In this document: positions 6,644 through 15,547 of the stretch, piece by piece | How the letters are laid out: every line of letters begins with the position of its first letter | Position numbering within the stretch: the stretch's first letter is position 1 | Origin: Marinobacter lipolyticus | GTDB taxonomy: Bacteria > Pseudomonadota > Gammaproteobacteria > Pseudomonadales > Oleiphilaceae | Length of the DNA: 64,000 nucleotides | NCBI RefSeq assembly: GCF_018424605.1 | Contig: NZ_QTKT01000007.1 | Coordinates: 1 to 64,000, forward strand | Reading direction: 5' to 3' | Notes under the pieces: model-generated | The model's database searches: none | What the model saw: the letters and a program-made list of their open reading frames with translations, nothing else | What the model was told of the DNA's origin: nothing | Translations under genes and position numbers: made by a program

Positions 6644-8488
6644 ATGCCTTCAACAACCGGATGGACACTGCACGACTGGCGTGCCGCCTATGGTCAGGGC
6701 CAGTCGCCGGAGTCCCTGCTGGGCGAACTGCTGGCCAGCCTGGATACCACCCCCAATAAAGACGTGGCCTGGATCTCCCTGATCGATCAGGCCGGCCTGA
6801 AGAAAGCGCTGGCCGATCTGGACCAGTTGGCGCAACAGGCCGGCGGCAACCGGGCAGTGCTGCCTTTATACGGTGTGCCGTTCGCGGTGAAGGACAACAT
6901 TGATGCCGTGGGTTTCGAGACCACCGCGGGTTGCCCGGCCTACGCCTACACACCCCAGCAGGATGCCGCCACCGTGGCCCGCCTGAAAGCCGCCGGCGCG
7001 GTGCTGATCGGTAAAACCAACCTGGACCAGTTCGCCACCGGGCTGGTGGGTACCCGTTCCCCCTATGGCGCAGTACCCAACACTTTCAAACCAGACGTGG
7101 TCAGCGGCGGTTCCAGCTCCGGCTCCGCGTCGGTGGTGGCCCGCGGCCTGGTGCCGTTTGCCCTGGGTACCGACACCGCCGGTTCCGGCCGGGTGCCGGC
7201 AGGGCTGAACAATCTGGTGGGGCTGAAGCCCACCAAAGGCCAGTTCAGCATTGAAGGGGTGGTGCCAGCGTGCAAGTCCCTTGATTGCGTGTCGATCTTT
7301 GCCCTGACCGTGGGCGACGCCGGTGCCGTGCAGCAGGTGATGGCCGGCTATCAGCCCACCGACCCGTTCTCCCGCCAGGCGCCCGCCACCCTGCCCGACG
7401 ATGCACCGGCCATTCGCCGGAACGGCCCCATCAAACGCCTGGCCATTCCCGAACAGCCCCAGTGGTTCGGGGATCAACAGGCAGAAGCGGCCTGGAACAC
7501 CGCCCTCAGCAACTGGCGCCAGCAGGATGTGGAACTGGTGCCCACGGATTTTGGCCTGATGTCGGAACTGGCGGCGCTGCTGTACGAAGGCCCCTGGGTG
7601 GCGGAACGCCATGCTGCGGTGGAAGGATTTATGGCGGAGCACGCCAGCGAGATGAACCCGGTGGTGAAAGGCATCATCGAAAAGGCAGGAAGATTCAGCG
7701 CCACCGATACCTTCAAGGCCCAGTACCGCAAGGAAGAGCTGGTGCGCGCCATTGATGAACAGCTGCAGGATATCGACGCCCTGCTGGTGCCCACGGCCCC
7801 GACCGCCCCGACCATTGAGGCGGTGAATGCAGACCCGGTCACCCTGAACAGCCAGCTGGGCACTTACACCAACTTCGTCAACCTGGCGGACTTCTGCGCC
7901 CTGGCGGTGCCCGCCGGTTTCCGCGACGACGGCCTGTCCTTTGGGGTCACGCTCATCAGCGGTGCCTGGAAAGACGCCGAACTGCAGAGGCTGGCCAGCC
8001 AGTGGCTGAACGCCCACCCCACCCCGCTGGGCGCCACGGATCTCAACCGCGCCATCGAAGAACCCGCCGCACCGGCGCCGGTGGACACCATTACCGTTGC
8101 CGTCGTGGGTGCTCACCTCAGCGGCATGCCTTTGAACACCCAGCTCACCGAGCGCAACGCGGTGCTGCTGGAGCAGACCACCACCTCGGCCAACTACCGC
8201 CTGTACGCCCTGCCCAACACCACGCCGCCGAAACCCGGGCTCAAGCGGGTCGGTCCGGATGAGGGCTGCGCAATGATTGTGGAGGTATGGCAGATGGCCG
8301 GCTCCGAGTTCGGCTCCTTCGTTGACCTGATTCCGGCGCCCCTGGGCATCGGCAATGTGGAGCTGGCCGATGGCCGCTGGGTCAACGGTTTCATCTGCGA
8401 AGGCTACGGCTTTGAAGGCGCCCGTGACGTAACCGAATTCGGCGGCTGGCGCGCCTTCATCACCGCCCTCAAATCCGGACAGGCATAA
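6644..8488 (+). CDS. atzF: Allophanate hydrolase (AtzF/amidase-signature type)
   Basis: Hydrolyses allophanate made by urea carboxylase to two ammonia and two CO2, the second step of nickel-independent urea breakdown. The amidase-signature domain fills residues ~20-450. The catalytic Lys lies in VKDNID (K83), the glycine/serine block SGGSSSGSA spans ~154-162, and the nucleophilic Ser lies in GTDTAGSGR (S181). The C-terminal domain (~470-614), ending in GYGFEGARDVTEFGGWRAF, is the one that distinguishes allophanate hydrolases from other amidases. At 614 residues it is full length. Thirteen bases separate it from the urea carboxylase gene, consistent with one operon driven by the sigma-54 promoter. 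Confidence 0.94.
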   Translation: MPSTTGWTLHDWRAAYGQGQSPESLLGELLASLDTTPNKDVAWISLIDQAGLKKALADLDQLAQQAGGNRAVLPLYGVPFAVKDNIDAVGFETTAGCPAYAYTPQQDAATVARLKAAGAVLIGKTNLDQFATGLVGTRSPYGAVPNTFKPDVVSGGSSSGSASVVARGLVPFALGTDTAGSGRVPAGLNNLVGLKPTKGQFSIEGVVPACKSLDCVSIFALTVGDAGAVQQVMAGYQPTDPFSRQAPATLPDDAPAIRRNGPIKRLAIPEQPQWFGDQQAEAAWNTALSNWRQQDVELVPTDFGLMSELAALLYEGPWVAERHAAVEGFMAEHASEMNPVVKGIIEKAGRFSATDTFKAQYRKEELVRAIDEQLQDIDALLVPTAPTAPTIEAVNADPVTLNSQLGTYTNFVNLADFCALAVPAGFRDDGLSFGVTLISGAWKDAELQRLASQWLNAHPTPLGATDLNRAIEEPAAPAPVDTITVAVVGAHLSGMPLNTQLTERNAVLLEQTTTSANYRLYALPNTTPPKPGLKRVGPDEGCAMIVEVWQMAGSEFGSFVDLIPAPLGIGNVELADGRWVNGFICEGYGFEGARDVTEFGGWRAFITALKSGQA

Positions 8489-8501
8489 GGAGAGCCCAAA
8501 C

Positions 8502-11500
8502 ATGTTCAGCAAAGTATTGATTGCCAACCGCGGTGAAATCGCCGTGCGCACCATCCGCACCCTCAAGGCCATGGGCTTGGGCAGCGTTGCGGTTTATTCC
8601 CATCAGGATCGCCACAGCCTGCACGTGACCAGCGCCGACGAAGCCGTGGCCCTGACCGGCAACGGCGCCAGCGAAACCTACCTCGACAAGGCGCAGATTC
8701 TGTCGGCCGCCAAAACCACCGGCGCGACCGCCATCATTCCCGGCTACGGCTTCCTGTCGGAGAACGCGGACTTCGCCGAAGCCTGTGAAGCCGAAGGCAT
8801 CGCTTTTATCGGCCCCACACCCACCCAGATGCGGGAATTCGGCCTGAAGCACCGGGCGCGGGAACTGGCGGAAGCCGCCGGCGTGCCCCTGGCCCCCGGC
8901 AGCGGTTTGCTGAACAGCCTGGACGAAGCGCTGGGCGTGGCAGACAACCTGGGCTACCCGGTGATGCTGAAAAGCACCGCCGGCGGTGGCGGCATCGGCC
9001 TCACCCGCTGCAACAGCGACAGCGAACTGCGGGAAGCCTTCGAAACTGTGCGTCGCCAGGGCCAGAGCTTCTTTAATGACAGTGGCGTGTTCCTGGAGCG
9101 CTTCATCGCCCGCGCCCGCCACGTGGAAGTACAGATGTTCGGGGATGGCGAAGGCAATGTGGTGGCTTTGGGTGAGCGGGATTGCTCGCTGCAGCGCCGC
9201 AACCAGAAAGTGGTGGAGGAAACCCCGGCGCCGAGACTGCCGGCGGCCACCCGCCAGAAAATGCTGGATGCCGCCGTATCCCTCGGCCGGTCCGTCAACT
9301 ACCGTTCCGCCGGCACCGTGGAATACATCTACGACGAGGAACGGGACGAATTCTACTTCCTGGAAGTAAACACCCGCTTACAGGTAGAGCACCCGGTGAC
9401 CGAGTCTGTCACTGGGCTGGACCTGATCGAGTGGATGCTGAAGATCGCCGCCGGCGAGAGCCCGGACCTGGCCGGTTTCCAGCCGCAACTGAACGGCGCC
9501 TCCATGGAAGTGCGCATCTACGCCGAAGACCCGCTGAAGGATTTCCAGCCCTCCCCCGGTGAACTCACCGACGTGCACTGGCCGGAAGACGGCGTGCGGG
9601 TGGATACCTGGGTGGAAAACGGCAGTGAAGTGTCGGCCCATTACGACCCGATGATCGCCAAGCTGATCGTGCACGGCACCGACCGCGACGACGCTCTGGC
9701 CAAACTGCAGGCGGCGCTGGCGGAAACCCGGCTGATGGGCATTGCCACCAACCTGGATTACCTGCGCCAGGTGGTGGCCCAGAAGAGCTTTGCCGACGGC
9801 GTTGTGTCCACTCGAGCACTGGAGAGCTTTGAATTCAAACCCTCCGTTGCCGAGGTGGTCAAACCCGGCACCTACACCACGGTGCAGGATTACCCCGGCC
9901 GCGTGGGTTACTGGAACATCGGTGTGCCGCCCAGTGGCCCGATGGACGATTACGCCTTCCGCATCGCTAACCGTATTGTGGGCAACCACCATGAGGCGGC
10001 GGGGCTGGAAGCCACCCTGATCGGCCCCAGCCTGAAGTTCCACAAGGACTCTGTAGTGGCGCTGACCGGCGCATTGACCGAAGCCACGCTGGATGACAAG
10101 CCGGTGGAATTCTGGAAACCCATCACCGTCAAAGCCGGCCAAGTGCTGGCCGTCGGCAAGGCCATCAAGGGCTGCCGCACTTATCTCGCCGTGCGCGGCG
10201 GCTTCGACGTGCCGGTATATCTGGGCAGCCGCTCCACCTTTGCCCTCGGCCAGTTCGGCGGCCACGGTGGGCGGCCGCTGCGCCCCGGTGACATGCTCGG
10301 CATCAGCCAGATCAACCTGCCGGCCTGCACCACCACCGCTCCAACCCACGACCCAGCGCCGGCCGACCCGGACCTGATCCCCGCCTATCCGGATCATTGG
10401 GAAATCGGCGTGCTCTATGGCCCCCACGGTGCCCCGGATTTCTTCACAGAGAAGTCCATCGAGAAATTCTTCCAGCAGGACTGGGAAGTGCATTACAACT
10501 CCAACCGCCTGGGCATCCGCCTGAACGGTCCAAAGCCCGAGTTCACCCGGGAAGACGGCGGCGAGGCCGGCCTGCACCCGTCCAACATCCACGACTGCGA
10601 ATACGCCATCGGCTCCATCAACTTCACCGGAGATATGCCGGTGATCCTCACCAAGGACGGCCCCAGCCTGGGCGGGTTCGTGTGCCCGGTCACCATCGCC
10701 AAGGCCGAGCTGTGGAAAGTCGGCCAGGTCAAACCCGGCGATACCATCCGTTTCGTGGCCATCGACAACGACACCGCCGTGAAACTGTCGGAACGCCAGG
10801 AACTGGCCATCGCCAGCCTGATGGCGCCACCGGAAGTGCCGCTGGTCGCCCCCCAACTGGCGCCGCTGAACGACCTGTCCGCCACCATTCTGGCCCACCT
10901 GCCGGAAAAAGACGGCCGCCCGGAAGTCACCTACCGCCAGGCCGGCGACCAGTACATCCTGCTGGAATACGGCCCCAACGTCATGGACCTGGGCGTGCGC
11001 ATGCGCATTCACGCGCTGATGGAAGCCATCGCCGACGTGCAACCCGGCGGCCTGCTGGAACTCTCCCCCGGCGTGCGTTCCCTGCAGCTACGCTACGACG
11101 CCCGCTTGCTGTCACAGCAGGCATTGATGGAATACCTGCTGGATCTGGAAGAAACCCTGCCGCCCACGGACGAGTTGAAAGTGCGCAGCCGCGTGATCCA
11201 CCTGCCCATGGCTTTCGAAGACAGCGCAACGCTCGAAGCCGTGGACAAATACCGCCAGTCCGTTAGAGACACCGCGCCCTGGCTGCCCAACAACGTCGAC
11301 TTCATGCAGCGCATCAACGGCTTGCCGACACGGGAGGAAGTGCGGGACGTGCTGTTCTCGGCCCACTATCTTGTTCTGGGCCTGGGCGATGTGTATCTGG
11401 GCGCCCCCTGCGCGGTTCCGCTGGATCCACGGCACCGATTGCTCACTTCAAAGTACAACCCGGCCCGAACCTACACCGCCGAAGGCACCGTCGGCATCGG

Positions 11501-12134
11501 CGGCGTCTACATGTGCATCTACGGGATGGACTCCCCGGGTGGCTACCAGTTGGTCGGCCGCACCCTGCCGATCTGGAACAAATACCTGAAGAACCCCCAG
11601 TTCGCCGAAGGCGCCCCCTGGCTGCTAAGGTTCTTCGATCAGGTGTGCTATTACCCGGTGACCGAGGAAGAACTGAATGAAATGCGCGACCAGTTCCGCG
11701 CCGGCCAACTGGAAGTGAAGATTGAAGAAGAAACGTTTGATCTGAAATCTCACCAAGCGTTTCTGGATGCAAACACCGACTCGATCGCTGACTTCAGAAA
11801 GATGCAGCAAGCCGCTTATGCAAAAGAAGTAGCACTCTGGAAAGACAGCGAAGCGGCAGAACTCGACAAACTGGCCAAAGCACCGCCAAAGCCAGACGTA
11901 TCGGATCTGGAGAAGTTCGGAGAACTGGTCAGCGCCGAAATCGCCGGCAACATCTGGAAATGTCTCGTTAAGCCTGGCGACATCGTCACAGAAGGTGATC
12001 CATTAATCATCGTAGAAGCTATGAAAATGGAGTTCGAAATAAACGCGACCCTGTCCGGCGAGATCAGCGCATTGCATACATCTCCCGGCAAAGCCGTAAC
12101 CCCGGGCGAGCCTATACTGAGCATTAAAGTCTAG
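8502..12134 (+). CDS. uca: Urea carboxylase, biotin- and ATP-dependent
   Basis: Carboxylates urea to allophanate using ATP, bicarbonate and covalently bound biotin. The 1210 residues show the full order. A biotin carboxylase domain spans ~1-450, with the glycine-rich ATP loop KSTAGGGGIG near 158-167 and EVNTRLQVEH near 290. An AHS2/KipA domain starts near 453 at KPGTYTTVQDYPGR. An AHS1/KipI domain follows at ~800-1030, and a C-terminal biotinyl domain carries the attachment Lys in EAMKM at K1175. The RBS AAGGAGA precedes the ATG. With allophanate hydrolase upstream this forms a split version of the yeast DUR1,2 urea amidolyase. A long palindrome follows the stop codon. Confidence 0.96.
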   Translation: MFSKVLIANRGEIAVRTIRTLKAMGLGSVAVYSHQDRHSLHVTSADEAVALTGNGASETYLDKAQILSAAKTTGATAIIPGYGFLSENADFAEACEAEGIAFIGPTPTQMREFGLKHRARELAEAAGVPLAPGSGLLNSLDEALGVADNLGYPVMLKSTAGGGGIGLTRCNSDSELREAFETVRRQGQSFFNDSGVFLERFIARARHVEVQMFGDGEGNVVALGERDCSLQRRNQKVVEETPAPRLPAATRQKMLDAAVSLGRSVNYRSAGTVEYIYDEERDEFYFLEVNTRLQVEHPVTESVTGLDLIEWMLKIAAGESPDLAGFQPQLNGASMEVRIYAEDPLKDFQPSPGELTDVHWPEDGVRVDTWVENGSEVSAHYDPMIAKLIVHGTDRDDALAKLQAALAETRLMGIATNLDYLRQVVAQKSFADGVVSTRALESFEFKPSVAEVVKPGTYTTVQDYPGRVGYWNIGVPPSGPMDDYAFRIANRIVGNHHEAAGLEATLIGPSLKFHKDSVVALTGALTEATLDDKPVEFWKPITVKAGQVLAVGKAIKGCRTYLAVRGGFDVPVYLGSRSTFALGQFGGHGGRPLRPGDMLGISQINLPACTTTAPTHDPAPADPDLIPAYPDHWEIGVLYGPHGAPDFFTEKSIEKFFQQDWEVHYNSNRLGIRLNGPKPEFTREDGGEAGLHPSNIHDCEYAIGSINFTGDMPVILTKDGPSLGGFVCPVTIAKAELWKVGQVKPGDTIRFVAIDNDTAVKLSERQELAIASLMAPPEVPLVAPQLAPLNDLSATILAHLPEKDGRPEVTYRQAGDQYILLEYGPNVMDLGVRMRIHALMEAIADVQPGGLLELSPGVRSLQLRYDARLLSQQALMEYLLDLEETLPPTDELKVRSRVIHLPMAFEDSATLEAVDKYRQSVRDTAPWLPNNVDFMQRINGLPTREEVRDVLFSAHYLVLGLGDVYLGAPCAVPLDPRHRLLTSKYNPARTYTAEGTVGIGGVYMCIYGMDSPGGYQLVGRTLPIWNKYLKNPQFAEGAPWLLRFFDQVCYYPVTEEELNEMRDQFRAGQLEVKIEEETFDLKSHQAFLDANTDSIADFRKMQQAAYAKEVALWKDSEAAELDKLAKAPPKPDVSDLEKFGELVSAEIAGNIWKCLVKPGDIVTEGDPLIIVEAMKMEFEINATLSGEISALHTSPGKAVTPGEPILSIKV

Positions 12135-12165
12135 GGGAAGCCAGCACAGGGTTCACTGCGGTGGT

Positions 12166-12242
12166 GGGGGAAGTCTTTTTTCAAAACGTCGCCTGTCTGA
12201 GCGAAGCGAGTTTAAGCGACGTTTTTAAAAAAGACTTCCCCC
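12166..12242. repeat. Family A palindrome (copy A1), private arms around conserved core
   Basis: Arms of 27 bases at 12166-12192 and 12216-12242 are complementary except at one position. The core between them reads CTGTCTGAGCGAAGCGAG then TTTAA. The same core occurs near 15548, 15794, 58993 and 59224 with different arms. It lies about 30 bases after the urea carboxylase stop, in the position of a terminator. Each arm contains a T- or A-run, so a transcript could form a very stable hairpin. Confidence 0.85.
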
Positions 12243-12290
12243 ATCGCCGCCCCCAAAGCCAGACGCAACAGGCACGCAAAGAGCACAACT

Positions 12291-13013
12291 ATGACTCGGA
12301 AACCAGCGGTAAAGCGCAAAGAGAGTATGGCCGACCGGGTATACGAGGCCTTGAAGGATGACATCTTCGAATTCCGGCTGATCCCTGGTGACAAGTTCAG
12401 CGAAGGCGATGTCGGAACCCGACTGAGTGCCAGCCGAACGCCCGTGCGAGAAGCTCTTTACCGACTCCAGCGGGAAGGCTACGTAGAGGTCCTGTTTCGC
12501 AGTGGCTGGCAGGTGAAGCCGTTTGACTTCCAACAGGTCGAAGAATTGTATGACCTGAGGATTACGCTGGAACGGGCCGCCATGCACAAGATCTGCGCTC
12601 TGGACGAACAGCCACAGGCCGTGCGCACGCTGACGGCAATCTGGAACCCGGATCATCCCTCCGAGCGAGCGGTTGGTAGCACTGTGCGGGCACTGGACGA
12701 AAGCTTTCATTGCGATCTGGTCGCCGCCGCTGGCAATCGGGAGATGACCCGTATCCATCGGGAGATCACCGACCGGCTGCGCATCATCCGTCGGCTGGAT
12801 TTCACCCGGGACGATCGGGTGGACGCCACCTATGTGGAACACTCGGAGATTCTGGCTGCCATCCGATCGGGCGAGGCCACCGCCGCCGCGGACAAACTCA
12901 CGCAGCACATCCGCACCTCCCAGAAGGCCGTTCGCGAGATCACCATGGAGCGAATCCGCGAGGCGGCCGCGGCCCATCGGGGCGGGCAAAAAACTGCCTC
13001 GGAGACCGCGTAA
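12291..13013 (+). CDS. GntR-family (FCD/FadR-type) transcriptional regulator
   Basis: A 240-residue regulator with an N-terminal winged helix (residues ~12-75, motif FSEGDVGTRLSASRTPVREALYRLQREGYVEV) and an all-helical FCD ligand-binding domain (~95-225). The family binds GT...AC palindromes and responds to small carboxylates or related effectors. Its position at the end of the urea carboxylase operon, and TTGTATACAA palindromes before both the amidolyase and urtA, suggest it controls urea use, possibly sensing allophanate or a related compound. That is inference. The upstream RBS is weak; a second in-frame ATG lies 36 bases further in. An A-type palindrome separates it from urea carboxylase, so it may have its own promoter. 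Confidence 0.88.
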   Translation: MTRKPAVKRKESMADRVYEALKDDIFEFRLIPGDKFSEGDVGTRLSASRTPVREALYRLQREGYVEVLFRSGWQVKPFDFQQVEELYDLRITLERAAMHKICALDEQPQAVRTLTAIWNPDHPSERAVGSTVRALDESFHCDLVAAAGNREMTRIHREITDRLRIIRRLDFTRDDRVDATYVEHSEILAAIRSGEATAAADKLTQHIRTSQKAVREITMERIREAAAAHRGGQKTASETA

Positions 13014-13133
13014 ATACTGAATTCCGGTTCATTTTCGGGCCACGCCAACGGCTCACGAATCCGTAGGATATATCGCACAACATCGGGAGCGATTGTCCGA
13101 TATGTGCAAATCAGGCCCCCTGTAGAATGGTGG

Positions 13134-13334
13134 TTGTCAGGGATGACAAGCCAGCAAGGAACGTTGGCGCAAGGATGATGACTCCAGGGATTTGGAGCAG
13201 CCCACGGATCAGGGCAAACAGGGACGACCACCAAGGATGAAGCACACAGGACGTGTGTAGCCTGAAGGATCAGGCGGGGGTCAGCCACGGGCAAGGGATC
13301 ACACGGAATGTGGTCCTGCTCCGTGCACTTTTTT
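13134..13334 (+). ncRNA. CsrB/RsmZ-type regulatory RNA that should sequester CsrA/RsmA
   Basis: About 200 bases carry 12 GGA triplets, most in loops of small hairpins. Examples are TTGTCA-GGGA-TGACAA (13134-13149, the probable 5' end), GCCAGC-AAGGAAC-GTTGGC (13150-13168), CTCCA-GGGATT-TGGAG (13182-13197), GCCC-ACGGATCA-GGGC (13200-13215), CACAC-AGGAC-GTGTG (13243-13257) and GCCTGA-AGGA-TCAGGC (13260-13275). A last stem has the loop CGGAA (13296-13316), and the RNA ends at a six-T run (13329-13334). A TAGAAT -10 element lies at 13123-13128. This is exactly the architecture of CsrB, RsmX, RsmY and RsmZ RNAs, which titrate the translational repressor CsrA/RsmA. No protein frame competes for the region. 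I did not find a clear GacA box. Confidence 0.9.
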
Positions 13335-13445
13335 GCCTTCCAGTTCTTGCTCACCTGCAACAATCTTCCGACCAGCGAACTTCCTGCTGACTGCGTTCTG
13401 GCATCTAACCATAACGAAAGTATTCAGACTCAGGAGCTCACGCCC

Positions 13446-13715
13446 ATGAAATCCACGCCAATGATGGCCACACTGGTTCTTCTTTTCAGCCTGCTGACCG
13501 GCTTCGCCTACGCCGAACCGGCCGCCGTCAACATCAACACCGCCGATGTGGAAACCCTCGCCAGCCTGAACGGCATTGGTGAGAGCAAGGCCCAGGCCAT
13601 TGTCGCTTACCGCGAAGCCAACGGCCCGTTCCAGTCCGCCGACGACCTGGTTAACGTGAAAGGCATTGGTGAAGCCACCGTTGCGAAAAACGCCGACAGC
13701 CTCGCCGTCAAGTAA
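13446..13715 (+). CDS. ComEA-like helix-hairpin-helix protein, secreted
   Basis: An 89-residue protein with a signal peptide (MMATLVLLFSLLTGFAYA, cleavage before EPAAVN). It is followed by one tandem helix-hairpin-helix unit, from VNINTADVETLASLNGIG to VKGIGEATVAKN. This is the short ComEA form that binds DNA without sequence preference in the periplasm and is associated with natural transformation in Gram-negative bacteria. The start was chosen at the ATG preceded by AGGAGC and matching the signal peptide; an earlier in-frame start would add an unlikely leader. Many gammaproteobacteria keep such a gene without proven competence, so its real job is uncertain. Confidence 0.9.
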   Translation: MKSTPMMATLVLLFSLLTGFAYAEPAAVNINTADVETLASLNGIGESKAQAIVAYREANGPFQSADDLVNVKGIGEATVAKNADSLAVK

Positions 13716-13823
13716 GCATTGCCCAGCGGAGCCACCGGCTCCGCGACCTTCCGCCACTGGCGTTGCCAGGATCGCACTGATAATCTCACGCCCTTGCTCA
13801 ACACCAAGCCAGGTCGCTCTCCG

Positions 13824-14792
13824 ATGATTCACGGTGCACTTCTTATTGCCCTCGCCGCCTTGCTCTGGGCCACAACCGGTATCGTGGCCAAGTTCCTGTT
13901 CACCGGAACGGAATTGCAAGCCATCACCCTCGGATTCTTACGCCTGGCAGTCGCGCTGCCGTTCTTTTTCGTGCTGATGCTCCGGGAGCGCCGGGATACC
14001 ACCGGCCAGCCCTCAGCGCGGCAGCGGCCCCCGGTGATCACCCTCAAAGCCTTGCTGCCGCTGGCTGCCCTCGGCCTGTTCCAGGCCTGCTACCAGGGCA
14101 GCTATCTGATTGCGGTGGACCTGACCGGGGCCGGCATTGCCACCCTGATTGCCCTGTGTCTGGCGCCGGTACTGGTGGCCATCATGGCCGCGCCGCTGCT
14201 GGGCGAAAAACCGGGGCTTGTCACCGTGCTGGCGCTGGTGGCGGCCATTGCCGGCACCTCCATGCTGGTGGTCAGCGATATGGGTACCGCCGGAGAACTG
14301 CGCCTGGCGGGCATTCTGGTGGCCGTGTTTGCCGCCGTGGTGTACGCCGGCTTTACCCTGACCAGCCGCCACACCTCCACCGGCACGCCGGTGTTCACCA
14401 CCGCCTTCATCTGCTTCGCCACTGCGGCGCTGATCCTGCTGATGGTACTGCTGGTCACCGACGGCTTTGACGGCATCGAAACGCTGGGCATCCGCCACTG
14501 GCTGATGGTGGGCTACATTGGCGTGGTACCCACCTGCATTGGCTACCTGAGCTTTTTTGCCGGCATGAAAACCACGCCTGCCACGCTGTCCAGCATCATC
14601 GTGACGCTGGAGCCGCTGTTTGTCGCCTTGCTGGCGTGGGTCATTCTCGGGGAGGTACTGGGGGTGATCGGTGTGGTTGGCGCGGTGATTCTCACCGCCG
14701 CGGTCATCGTGGCCTCGCAGAGCAGTGCCAGAACCCTGCCCGGCGCAGTGCGGGCGGATGATCAGCCGATCAGCGGGCGTCAGGCCGACTGA
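13824..14792 (+). CDS. EamA/DMT-superfamily membrane transporter
   Basis: The protein has about ten transmembrane segments in two EamA repeats. The first opens with HGALLIALAALLWATTGIVAKFL and the second contains FAAVVYAGFTLTSRH and ends near LAWVILGEVLGVIGVVGA. These drug/metabolite transporters export or import small polar metabolites; the substrate cannot be told from sequence. I chose the ATG that gives a normal EamA N-terminus (322 residues). A frame extension upstream would add about 35 non-membrane residues with no homology sense and no better RBS. A perfect 11-bp hairpin at the stop codon separates it from the convergent gloA. Confidence 0.85.
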   Translation: MIHGALLIALAALLWATTGIVAKFLFTGTELQAITLGFLRLAVALPFFFVLMLRERRDTTGQPSARQRPPVITLKALLPLAALGLFQACYQGSYLIAVDLTGAGIATLIALCLAPVLVAIMAAPLLGEKPGLVTVLALVAAIAGTSMLVVSDMGTAGELRLAGILVAVFAAVVYAGFTLTSRHTSTGTPVFTTAFICFATAALILLMVLLVTDGFDGIETLGIRHWLMVGYIGVVPTCIGYLSFFAGMKTTPATLSSIIVTLEPLFVALLAWVILGEVLGVIGVVGAVILTAAVIVASQSSARTLPGAVRADDQPISGRQAD

Positions 14793-14799
14793 CGCCCGC
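14773..14799. terminator. Perfect hairpin between convergent EamA gene and gloA
   Basis: GCGGGCGTCAG pairs exactly with CTGACGCCCGC around a five-base loop. It overlaps the last codons of the transporter gene and precedes the gloA stop on the other strand. No U-run follows in either direction, so it may be a weak bidirectional terminator or a 3'-end stabiliser. Confidence 0.6.
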
Positions 14800-14806
14800 C
14801 AGCCTG

Positions 14807-15355
14807 TCAGCTGTCTTTGCGCTGCTTCTCCAGCATGTTCGGCTGCAGGATCTCGATCCAGTAACCGTCCGGATCTTTGATGAAGGCCAGGCCTTTCATC
14901 TTGCCGTCGTCCGGCTTCTTCACAAACTCCACCCCCAGCGATTCGAATCGATCACAGGCGGCATACACGTCCGGCACCGCCACGCCAATGTGGCCGAAAC
15001 CCTGGGGTTCGTCATTGCCACTGTGGTAGCTAAAATCCGCGTCGTTCTCGGTGCCCCAGTTGTGGGTCAGCTCCAGCATGGCCTCGCGGCCGAAGATGAA
15101 AGTGGTGCGGTGGGCGTCGTCCGTCGGCACGGTGCTGGCCTGGCGGTCGTCCAGGTAGGCGAGGAAGTACAGGGTGAATTTCATCTCGGGAAAATCGAGC
15201 TTCCGCACCAGGCGCATGCCCATCACGCGGGTGTAGAAATCCATGGAGCGCTCGGGGTCTTTGATGCGCATCATGGTCTGGTTGAAAACGTAGCCTTCTG
15301 TTTCCGGAACCGGTGCTTCGTGCAGGCCGGCGGCCTGTTCAAAGTGCTTGGGCAT
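14807..15355 (-). CDS. gloA: Lactoylglutathione lyase (glyoxalase I)
   Basis: This glyoxalase I isomerises the hemithioacetal of methylglyoxal and glutathione to S-lactoylglutathione. The single vicinal-oxygen-chelate domain of 182 residues has the motifs [37 protein letters not shown] (metal-ligand Glu in MLELTHN) and [20 protein letters not shown], matching the roughly 180-residue proteobacterial and eukaryotic-like GloA form. The C-terminal [14 protein letters not shown] supplies the last metal-binding Glu. It is a single gene facing the EamA transporter. The structured RNA candidate lies upstream and ends before its start. Confidence 0.95.
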   Translation of the reverse strand: MPKHFEQAAGLHEAPVPETEGYVFNQTMMRIKDPERSMDFYTRVMGMRLVRKLDFPEMKFTLYFLAYLDDRQASTVPTDDAHRTTFIFGREAMLELTHNWGTENDADFSYHSGNDEPQGFGHIGVAVPDVYAACDRFESLGVEFVKKPDDGKMKGLAFIKDPDGYWIEILQPNMLEKQRKDS

Positions 15356-15439
15356 GATTTTTCCCTTTTTTAAATTGCTTGGGTTAAACGTTATACTTGC
15401 GTGCGTTACCGGCGGATTTCAAGGGCGCCTCTGGGGGAC

Positions 15440-15480
15440 AAAAAAAGGCCCCGCAGTCAGAGACCGAACCTGCGGGGCCT
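15440..15480 (-). terminator. Strong rho-independent terminator
   Basis: A perfect 11-bp GC-rich stem (AGGCCCCGCAG / CTGCGGGGCCT) with a 13-base loop is followed on the minus strand by TTTTTTTGT. It terminates the structured RNA candidate, or alkB readthrough, before gloA. Confidence 0.92.
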
Positions 15481-15540
15481 GAAAGGGCCAGTTTCCTGGC
15501 ACGCGCTTCAGAGACGCTCTGAAGTTTTCAGGTTTGGAGT
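15440..15540 (-). ncRNA. Candidate structured small RNA or processed 3' fragment with three hairpins
   Basis: On the minus strand three perfect hairpins follow one another: CTTCAGAG-CGT-CTCTGAAG (15524-15506), GCCAG-GAAA-CTGGC with a GNRA tetraloop (15500-15487), and AGGCCCCGCAG...CTGCGGGGCCT (15480-15446) followed by seven U residues. The last is a textbook terminator. It lies 425 bases beyond alkB and ends 85 bases before gloA, so it belongs to neither open reading frame. No protein is encoded. A 5' end cannot be set from sequence. It could also be the 3' end of a long alkB transcript. Confidence 0.5.
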
Positions 15541-15547
15541 ACAGGTC

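Noticed and set aside
6866..8572. Long open frame on the minus strand opposite allophanate hydrolase
   Set aside because: It is antisense to a conserved gene in GC-rich DNA, shows repetitive low-information residues and has no recognisable domain.
9378..11042. Long minus-strand frame opposite urea carboxylase
   Set aside because: Same reason: a mirror frame of a gene with strong codon bias, His/Gly/Val-rich and without motifs.
13308..13445. Upstream extension of the ComEA-like gene
   Set aside because: The extension overlaps the end of the CsrB-like RNA and its terminator; the signal peptide starts at 13446.
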